A DNA stretch of 64,000 nucleotides from Melolontha melolontha (lineage: Eukaryota; Arthropoda; Insecta; Coleoptera; Scarabaeidae). Numbering within the stretch: position 1 is the stretch's first letter; every line of letters starts with the position of its first letter. The notes under the pieces were generated by a model. That model was not told the DNA's origin, did no database searches, and saw only the letters and a program-made list of their open reading frames with translations. Both the position numbers and the translations under genes were made by a program. The DNA lies in assembly GCA_935421215.2 (NCBI GenBank), contig OW285242.1, positions 121,683,996 through 121,747,995 of the forward strand, written 5' to 3'. Positions 56,121-64,000 of the stretch are shown piece by piece.

Positions 56121-57887
56121 TTATTTAAATAAAAAATAAACCGGCAAAAAAAATTTGGCATTGTAAAAATTGCGGGAACTGAACATTTCACATATTATGT
56201 TTAAAATTTTTGCACCGTTTTGAAGCACATTCTGGGCAAGTCGGTTTATGGCATGATATACACAAGTCTTTCTTTTAATCTTCGAGGGACAGGTATAGCA
56301 TATCTTACGCCTTTCTAATTTTTCCTCCCCTGTAGTTTCGGGAGTTTCCTCAGAAATAACTATAATTCTTCGTATGGTGGCACGCAATTCACGTTTTAGA
56401 TGAAAGTTTCTTAATCTTCTTTCAAGGTGAGGACGCACTAAACCATATGCAGGCTGTTTTAAGAAATCTGTTTTATCTATGTTAGAACAATCCTTAAATG
56501 ACTGATGCAGAACGTGAGCATTCACAGCACTAATATCAGGCAGACGAAAAAAAAAGAACCATCGTCCATCTTTGTGTGCGGCGACTTGTTGAATGCTTAG
56601 CACACTTTTCATCAAGTGCGTCGACACCTTGCTTGGTTAGATTGTAAAACGATATTCATTCTGGCCTGCCCGTCTCCTTATTAGTCGCCTTTGAATGGTG
56701 CATTGTAGAAATAAGTATAACGCCCATATTTTTTTTGGCACATTACAAATTAGTGTCGTGTTTTGAGTAAAACCATTTAGAATTAATCCAACAGTTCTAT
56801 TTCTATTTGGCAAAAAGGGTTGGGGTATTTCTCTTTTATTTTTCTTTATCGTTCCCATATATGTCAGGCCTCTTTCTCTCAGTTTTTCCGCTAATTTTAC
56901 TGACGTACACCAGTTGTCAGCAGTTACGTTGTGATTGGTTAGTCTGAGAACAGACTTCGTAGGTTTTGAGTATCTTTTCTCTTCATCTGTAAGACCAATT
57001 CCATCAGAATCTTTTCCGAAATAAACGGAACCATTATGGAAGTAATGATTTCGTGCATCAGTTAGGCACATTATCTTCAGGCCATATTTACAAAGCTTAT
57101 TTGGCATATACATTTTGTACTTGCATTTGCCTCTAAACGAAACCAGCATTTCGTCGGTACACATAGTTACGCTAGGAGAATATAAATTTTGTGAGTTTTT
57201 TGATAAATTTATTAAAAATTTCTGACATCGGTGCCAATGCGTCCCCATACTATCTCACGGCTCTATCCTCAGGATTACCAAAACGCAAAGCAATAAGTAA
57301 GGTCGAAAATAAATTTTTGCTCATTACACAAGGAAATATTTCGCACCCAGTTCTATCGGTAGCAAAGATCCGTTCAATTTTTTCATGATTTGAAATAAAA
57401 ATGGCAGTATAAAATAATAAGCTCAAAAAAGCGCGTAGCCCGGTCATGTCTAAACCCTGAAGTTCAGACCTTTGTTCATTTTTATACTTGACTCTCATAC
57501 ACTGTAACTTTATATTGATCCACCGCACCACAACTTTCAGTATATCTTCCAAAAATAACATGTTCCAACAAGTAACTGGATCAGCTTTTTTACGCAAATT
57601 TGCCGATGGACGTATAATAGGAAGTTGCATTACAATATTATGTTTTTGTGTTCTTCAATAAAACTTTTTGATGACCATTTGTAGCGATTTTTGCCATTAC
57701 AATTTGTTGAGTTGTTAGCTGATGTTGTGGTACTTTCTTCACTTTCACTCTGCATCTCCTCGATACGTGTCTGAAGCTGAGTCATGATCACTTCGTAATA
57801 ATCTTCATCGACTCTTTCGTCATCACTATTTTCGCCATCTGCTTCATTAAACCAATTTAGCAAAGTATTTTCGAAAGTCTGGATCAC
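56121..57887 (-). pseudogene. piggyBac-like transposase, frameshifted
   Basis: From 57887: an acidic N-terminus (NEADGENSDDERVDED). After a frameshift near 57630 comes KADPVTCWNMLFLEDILKVV, GLDMTGLRAFLSLLFYT and VMSKNLFSTLLIALRFG. After a second frameshift at 57250 come HWHRCQKFLINLSKN, SVTMCTDEMLVSFRGKCKYK (first catalytic Asp), KYGLKIMCLTDARNHY and NVTADNWCTSVKLAEKLRER (second Asp), then GTIKKNKREIPQPF. A stop at about 56637 falls in the area of the third Asp. The end is a Cys-rich zinc-type tail (RKICYTCPSKIKRKTCVYHA). The order matches DDE_Tnp_1_7 transposases; inactive. Confidence 0.8.
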
Positions 57888-58783
57888 CGTAACGAAACCT
57901 TTTTGAGTAAGTAGAAAAGTTGCTCATAGTCAAAAGGCACACAAAATAAACGTAGGCAAAATTAAAATAGTTACACTAATGACGTAGTCCGGTACTGTGA
58001 CCGTGTCGAAATTTTAATCTCACTCTTGTAAGAAATAAGTTCACCAATCAAGTTCAACGTTTACACGTAAACTGACGAACGGGTGTTTTGAAGGTACTCA
58101 GACGCACATTGCGTTATATTAAAGTGGGGACAATTCTCAAGAAAATACAAATTCGCAGCGGTCTGTGTGACCGCACTACGGTGGTTAAGGGTTAAATTTT
58201 CACAACGTTTATTACTAGACTGATTCAAACCCCCACGTCATATATCAAGATCGTTTCCAATACCGTTTTTCAATCAATGTGGTGGTCGGAATTTTCGTTG
58301 CTCAATTACTATGGTCGCACTTACTATCTACATGACTTAACTGACTGAGCTACTTGTATTTCTTGGAGAATTCGCTACCCGCTTGTCTAGACGATATCCT
58401 CTAGAAACACGAGCACGTATATGGTTTAAGCATGATGGTGTACCTGCCCATTATTCTCGTGAAGTGTGTAACGTTTTAAATCATTCATGTCCTCGATTGA
58501 TAGGATGAGATGGTCGAATCCTTTGACCACCGTGTCCCGATTTAAATCCATTGGATTTCTTCTTATGGGGCTTTATGAAAGATTGAGTTTACAATGGCAC
58601 TGATATTGCCATCGAAGACGATATTCAGCAAAGTATTCTTCAAGCTACGGCCCATATCCGTGAAAACCGAGCCGAGTTAAATCGTGTACTTTAAAAGTTT
58701 ATCGATGGGTTAGAAACTTGTATATATTATTAAATAAAACAAATTAAATAATGATATATGTATATGTTTTCGTTTTTTTTCAG

Positions 58784-58870
58784 TAATTGGCGTAATTGTG
58801 GTAGCGGTGTTCGTTACGGCGGTTGTAGTTGGAATCGTTTTAGGAACTAGAAAAAGTGATAAATGCAGTT
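58784..58870 (+). CDS. Transmembrane exon of the FN3-like host gene
   Basis: TTTTTTTTCAG (58773-58783) precedes an 87-bp exon that reads, after one base from the previous exon, IGVIVVAVFVTAVVVGIVLG followed by TRKSDKCSC. It ends at T|GTAAGT. It is phase 1 at both sides. The 20-residue hydrophobic run is a single membrane helix with basic residues after it. The preceding exon is not identified; a degraded mariner ends 80 bp upstream. If it is the first membrane segment, the protein is membrane-anchored with FN3-like domains on the C-terminal side. Confidence 0.65.
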
Positions 58871-58947
58871 GTAAGTGAAATTTATATCGAAGTAATATAT
58901 TGAAAAAATGCTTATTGATTTTATTTTTGTATCTTTCAAAAATGAAG

Positions 58948-59244
58948 CTGTCGAAACGCCAACAAATTTAAGGTTTGATCACAATTACGAAGACAGCACT
59001 CTTCGGATTACCTGGGAATATCCAGTGGACGAGGAAAATGAAGATGAAGAAGACGAATGTGAAATTGCGTATGGAATTCATTACACAATAGATGGGGCTA
59101 CTACAGGAGGAACTAAAGATACTACTACCAATCTTGTATATGTAATAGAAAATGTAACTCCCTGTACAGAGATAAAAGTGCTTATTTGGGCTATTAGTGA
59201 ATCAGAAAGAAAAAGTGAAGGACGTCTTGAAGAAACTTACGATG
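58948..59244 (+). CDS. FN3-like domain 1 exon
   Basis: 297 bp, 99 residues, phase 1 at both ends (acceptor ATGAAG, donor G|GTAAGG). It encodes ETPTNLRFDHN, TLRITWEYPVDEE (core Trp), an acidic loop, CEIAYGIHYTIDG (first Cys and Tyr strand), ENVTPCTEIKVLIWAISE (second Cys) and an ending EETYDG. The acceptor is weaker than the others (pyrimidine tract interrupted by AAAAATG). Confidence 0.65.
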
Positions 59245-59765
59245 GTAAGGCAATGACGATAAGATGACAAATACGTATAACAAAATAATAAAAGGCTTAC
59301 TTTTAATTTAATAAAAATAATTTTGAAAAATCAAATAAAATCAATAAATTCTGCTAATGATTAATAAAATAATATTTAAAAAATAATATAAATTTTAAAA
59401 ATTGCAATAATAATATTACTTAGTGAACGTAGATTTGCAAAACTAAAAGATTACATTTACCAAATCAGTGGCAGACATTTAAAAAACTTTTTAAAAAAGA
59501 TTTATGTCAACGGACCTTAGTAACTGCATTCCTTAGTCTTCATTGACACCACCAAAAGTAGAAAACTTTAGTCAGAATATATAATAATGCTAACGAAGAA
59601 ACTGATTTTGTATATACCAATAATGTGCGTGCTATGCATATTGAATTATTCTAAAAATAAAATAATACTATATTTTTTTTCTGCAAGACTATTTAAAATA
59701 CAACTGTTACTAGGTACATATATACATATTTTCCAATTTAGCATTACAATTCTAATTTCTTAACT

Positions 59766-60262
59766 TAAGAATCATCGGGTTTGAGGAAGCTATATTTCAG
59801 AAAGAATTATAGACAATTTTAAATTCCAACAAGATGGTGCTCCGCCTCATTGGCGTCGGTATCTAAACGAGGTGCTACCTCAACGTTGGATAGGCCGTAG
59901 TGCTGAAACAGATATGACATTGTACGCGTGGCTTCCAATTCTCCCGATCTTACCCGTGCGATTATTTCCTTTGGGGATATATTAAAGACAGGGTTTACGT
60001 ACCACCATTCTCTACAACACTTGAGGAACTCAGAAGATGCATTACTGCTGCTGTTAGCAGTATCGACCGAGACACCTTGCAGTGTGTATGAACTGAACTG
60101 GACTATCGTTTGGACGTTTGTCGTGTGACTCGAAGAGCCCACATGAACATTTGTAATGATATGCTCACTAACTTGATTATTTTCTATGCATATAGACATG
60201 TCATTTACTATTCTATCTATGATACTTTCTAAAATATAGCTTTCTCAAACCCGATGATTCTT
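59766..60262 (+). mobile_element. Internally deleted mariner-like element
   Basis: AAGAATCATCGGGTTTGAG is inverted at about 60262, with a match of about 31 bp. It contains FQQDGAPPHWRRYLNEVLPQ (second Asp block) and a frameshifted third block with YFLWGYIKD-like codons, then a C-terminal tail to about 60165. The first two thirds of the transposase are deleted. It lies in an intron of the FN3-like gene. Confidence 0.65.
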
Positions 60263-60349
60263 TTGTAGTAACCTTGTATTTTAATGTATGAGGGTTGTAT
60301 CAGAAGCAAAGCGAAATTGTTGACACAACGGACACACAGATGTTAAATA

Positions 60350-61230
60350 TGTTTTCTGGTTTCTTCCGCATCGCAATTTCCTTGCTATTAGGTCCCCATA
60401 AAAGAAGCTTTACACATAATTCAAAGAGACCACAACTAAGAAAGAAATTTATTTATGGAGTTAACTAAACATTGTTTAACAAACATGGAAGATTACGTAA
60501 AGGGAGCTCTTACGACAACAAACAACGAGCCCAGACTCTGGTTACGCTATATGTATGACACGTTTGTCATGTCGTCCTACGATGAAAGGAATCTCTATAG
60601 ATTCTAGAACATCTCATTTCAATACACACTCTGGTACAGTTTCTCATGAAAATAAAAGTCAAAAACCTATTACCGTTCTTAAATGTTCTTGTGATGAAGA
60701 AGAGGGTGAACCTTGGGACAAACGATGTATCGAAACCCCACGCACAACGTAACACTATGTTGTAGTAAACACATGAGTTACAAGGTCATAATAGGAATAC
60801 CCGACCATGGCCATAGGCAAGAAGAAACACAAAGCATACGTCGAAGACTAAGAAAAGATGGCTACAGTTCTGCTTCAATAAATAAGTCACCACATAAGCG
60901 ACCAAGAAGTTAATCAGAAGACCAAAAGGAACTAAAATCAAGGGCATTTATAGCCCATATAAAGGCTATAACGGACCGTATCAGTAGAGTACTTAATAAA
61001 TACTCCTGCAATGTAGATCCAGTTTTAAATTCCACACAAAAATTAGGTCGACGAAGTAGTATTTCAAAGATAGAAATTCCATGCAGGGACTGTGACCAAT
61101 CAAATGGGGTTAAGACGAACAGAACAGCAAAGAAAGAGCCAGAATTTCTCAACTCGACCTCATATATGAAAGACTACGTAATCCTAACGAAAATCAACGA
61201 TACATGAAGCTACTGTTAGAGAAGAAATTA
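60350..61230 (+). pseudogene. Penelope-like element relic (RT and GIY-YIG start)
   Basis: In shifting frames: NEPRLWLRYMYDTFVM (RT catalytic block, usually YVDDTF; the first Asp is Tyr here), TMYRNPTHN, HRQEETQSIRRRLRKDGYSS, AFIAHIKAITDRISRVLNKY, and IEIPCRDCDQSNGVKTNRTA, equal to the start of the GIY-YIG endonuclease. Stops and frameshifts are frequent. It sits in an intron of the FN3-like gene. Confidence 0.65.
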
Positions 61231-62136
61231 ATGATGAAAGATATGATTCGAAAATTATTTCGCTACATCAAAATTAAGATAAAAAAAATTCGGAATCTAA
61301 CCGACAAAGAATATCAATTAATTACTTATTAATTAATTAATTATTAATCGAAAACCCTAGTCTAAAAAGAATGACCACGCGATGACACTGTCGTTATAAT
61401 ATCCAAGGAGATCTTAAATGAAACGACAAATCTAACGGAATTCGTTACAGATAGAACCAGAAAATATTCTAATGAATTTTAAGAAAAAGATTCGCATTAA
61501 ACCTGTTACATTTTAATCCAATTAACAACTAACTGTTTACATTATAGTAACTCTAACATATTTATTGCGAATTCCGACTCCCTCACACGCGTAAAATCTG
61601 AACCAAACCATACTGAAACCAAAGTTGCCTACATCATCGTACGAATATATCGCAAATTCTTAATTAAATTCAAATCAGACTAGGCAATTACTATAATGAA
61701 ATTTTGAATTTTAACTAACACTACGATAAATATCCGCAGAAGAAAATATTATTCAAATTTTTAAATAACGAAATTTACAAAGTATATGCGAAACCCGATG
61801 ATATACACGTCCATTCAAAAATTTAGAATAAACGACAAAAATTATCAAGGGCCGATTTCAACACGTTACAACATGTTTAAATTTTTCATTTTTAAATTTG
61901 CTAAAATGCATAAAATATCGTCCAAATTAAAAAATGGTAAAGGAACATTCGTTTCAGTTTTTAATGATTAATGTCAACCCATAGTCCCTGTCTAGAAATT
62001 TTGTAACACCCTGTATATTAAAAAGCTTTCACAAGCAGTACAAAGTAAATTATAAACAAAAATAAATAATTAAAAACTTTAGAACACGAAAAAATACTAT
62101 TTTTTATTTAGAATTTAACGAAAACTTAAATTACAG
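61231..62136. other. Intron sequence, nothing recognised
   Basis: AT-rich. ACACCCTGTATA at about 62003 looks like an isolated end of a Tc1/mariner-type element without a visible partner. Confidence 0.4.
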
Positions 62137-62682
62137 TACCAGTGACGGAAGTTCCAAACCCGAGCAATATAGAATTCGAGGTTGTAGAAGATAATTTACA
62201 AATAAGATGGGAAGGCCCAGAAAAATTATCTAAATGTCAGTTAAATTATAAAATTGAAGTTGACGCCGACAGAGAACCCATCGAGGGAGATACAGTAGAT
62301 ATCAATAGTTTCTCTATCCCAACTGATTCGTTTTGCTTAAGGGTTGATGTCAAAATAACCACCATCTATGATGAAACTGATGGCGAGAATGCAGAAGCGA
62401 CCTATCTAGATCCAGGAGTTCCAAATCTTACAACAAGCAACGCAGAAGGCACCACTGATTTTACTGTTAGCTGGGAAGAACATTTAAAAGCAGACCAATG
62501 CGGCTTAAGTTACAAAGTTTCATACAGGGTATTAGGTGTAGATGAGGATGTTGTAATTGACTACGATCCCGCAACGCTTAGAGCGACTTTCCAAGTTGAA
62601 TATTGTGAAGAGGCTTATATCGTTGTCGCTGCTATTAAAGACGATCTTACATCTGAAGAGTCTACAGAAGAAGTCACGAGGT
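62137..62682 (+). CDS. FN3-like domains 2 and 3 exon
   Basis: 546 bp, 182 residues, phase 1 both sides (acceptor TTACAG, donor T|GTACGT chosen because it keeps the phase). Domain 2: VPNPSNIEFEV, LQIRWEGPEKLSKCQLNYKI (Trp, Cys, Tyr), TDSFCLRVDVKITTIYD (second Cys), ending ATYLDPG. Domain 3: VPNLTTSNAEG, FTVSWEEHLKADQCGLSYKV, VEYCEEAYIVVAAIKD, ending EEVTR. The two domains share the same plan, so an intron was probably lost between them. Confidence 0.7.
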
Positions 62683-62736
62683 GTACGTATAATGATAATG
62701 ATGTATGATAATATAATTTAAGCAATTTTTTTACAG

Positions 62737-63012
62737 ATCCCGAAGCAATAAATGCTGTAACAAGTTTAAGTATTATCGAAAACGAAAACCAATGGGTTTT
62801 GTCATGGCCACCAATAGTAATAGGAAAATGTACAATAAGTTATCATATAGAATTTGAGACAGATCTCGAATCTGATTCTCGAAGTTATTCCACCCAAGAA
62901 TCATCCTTTACGATTCCTAACGAGATTTATTGTCATGAAGTAGGGGCAACTATTTATGCAAAACTAAACGAACTTACTGGAAATTCCGAAACAATTGAAA
63001 GAGCAAATTACG
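62737..63012 (+). CDS. FN3-like domain 4 exon
   Basis: 276 bp, 92 residues, phase 1 both sides (acceptor TTTTTTTACAG, donor G|GTTAGT). It encodes EAINAVTSLSI, WVLSWPPIVIGKCTISYHIE (Trp, Cys, Tyr), NEIYCHEVGATIYAKLNE (second Cys), ending RANYG. The intron before it is only 54 bp, typical of small insect introns. The gene continues beyond the window. Confidence 0.75.
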
Positions 63013-64000
63013 GTTAGTATCCTAAGTAATACCCCAATCATGTTTTTGTTATTTAGATTCAACGAATATAAACATTTTTAGCTACATTAATAGAATAGAA
63101 TTTACATAATCAATTAAATAATATTGATTGGGCCCAAAATTTGCAGTAATAATAATAATTGGGAGAATCTAGAAAGGCTAGTGCATATGAAATGTTGATT
63201 TATCAAAATAATTTGGCAGAAGTATGGTTGAACATATTTATGTCAACAGTCTGGTGAACAAAAAATCTGATGAGGATTTCAATTCAGTTCCTTCTTCATT
63301 AAGAAATTTTCTTTCTGCTTAAAAGGACGACCAGGTATTCAGAGAAACGATAAAATATTGGAGATTAAGTCTAGAGGATTTGGTAAAGAATTACATTCGA
63401 GACCGCTGCATTATTATCATAGAGCGGAATACAGTGGCTGTTTATGAGAACTGGACGTTTATCTTTTCAATTTACCTTGAATTTATTAAATATATTTGCA
63501 CGTATTCGCTGCTGTACGTCCATCATTAGGTCGGAAGGAATAATCAATTATATCGTGTGTACACCAGCAAACCATTTATTATCATCATCATCTGAAGTCT
63601 TTAGGACAGGATGCTAGAAAGTCCGATCATTTTAGCTCTTTGTACTGCACCCAATAAACTTTTCGGTTCCATTCTATCGAACTATTGTGAGTATTTTCTG
63701 TGGATAAAATTGAACTATATGTTGGACCTTAGCGTTAATCTAACCCCCAGGTTAGTCTAACCCCAGCATTTCTTTCTGGGCCATCTAGTATATTATACGT
63801 TTGAAGTGTGTTAGTGTGTAGACGTATAGCACGACCGTTCCAATAATTTCACCCAATAGTTGGGCAATATTGAACATTTAAGAAGTAAAAAGATTGATGA
63901 CAGACACATTAATACGTGGTGAGTACATTAGTAAAAGTAAAGACAGAATAGCGTTAAGAAAATTGTGAAAATTGTACGTAAATAAAGTAAAAACATAGAC
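63013..64000. other. Intron, nothing recognised
   Basis: Follows the donor at 63013. AT-rich with no recognisable coding or repeat structure. Confidence 0.4.

Larger units (their letters stand above)
54335..58191 (-). mobile_element. piggyBac-like transposon with TTAA duplications
   Basis: The ends CCCTTAACCACCGTAG and the inverted CTACGGTGGTTAAGGG are flanked by TTAA at 54331-54334 and 58192-58195. A second sub-terminal inverted match (GTAGTGCGGTCA at about 54388, TGACCGCACTAC at 58168) supports the pair. A broken transposase lies on the - strand. A foreign block at 54401-55870 replaces part of its interior. Confidence 0.85.
54119..58700 (+). pseudogene. Mariner-like transposase split by piggyBac
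   Basis: 54119-54330 encodes AATREVGVSH and a diverged middle part, then DECTFARDG (first Asp). The frame continues exactly at 58196 as NFHNVYY, RFQYRFSINV, FKHDGVPAHYSREVCN-like (second Asp), CPDLNPLDFFLWGFMKD (third Asp, 34 residues on) and a tail to about 58695 (RENRAELNRVL). Several stops are present. The N-terminal domain before 54119 is missing. Confidence 0.65.

Noticed and set aside
60290..60345. Another hammerhead-like core near the Penelope relic
   Set aside because: A CAGAAGC...GCGAAA string is present, but the CUGANGA box and stem III cannot be formed.

Overview
This window is eukaryotic and almost certainly from an insect or other arthropod. It is AT-rich, has spliceosomal introns, and is packed with arthropod-type transposable elements: mariner and Tc1, a Sailor-like Tc1/mariner relative, piggyBac, Penelope-like elements, RNase-H-bearing non-LTR elements and a Ty3/Gypsy element. 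It also carries what looks like an endogenous densovirus fragment. I cannot name the species. No tRNA, rRNA or CRISPR was recognised.

Host coding sequence is sparse. On the + strand, 4553-4869 is the last exon of a gene. A second gene of the same family runs off the right edge, with exons at 58784-58870 (membrane helix), 58948-59244, 62137-62682 and 62737-63012. Both are built from fibronectin-III-like modules with a recurring cysteine pair, and the internal exons are all symmetric phase-1 modules. On the - strand, 511-696 looks like one symmetric exon leading into a C2H2 zinc-finger gene, boxed in by inverted repeats.

The middle is dominated by a nearly intact Ty3/Gypsy element (14799-24461, - strand). 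It has 1.65-1.68 kb LTRs, gag, a complete protease-RT-RNaseH-integrase pol, a polypurine tract and a probable primer-binding site. Gag and pol overlap in the -1 frame at an A9 run. It sits in a TA microsatellite.

The rest is a record of nested insertions. (a) 32936-36056: a mariner is split by a 5'-truncated non-LTR element with an 11-bp target duplication; that element holds a densovirus-capsid-like fragment framed by two snap-back hairpins. (b) 54119-58700: a mariner is split at TTAA by a piggyBac element, which contains a truncated Sailor-like element fused to a second copy of the same mariner segment. (c) 49259-51481: an element with iterated inverted ends holds a mariner with TA duplications. 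(d) 43126-43614: four 109-bp palindromes in tandem, each bordered by the same 8-bp sequence. (e) Penelope-type remnants and hammerhead-ribozyme-like cores at 14558, 26452 and 41235. Nearly all transposase genes are broken; only the gag/pol pair looks intact. Exon limits and element ends are read by eye.
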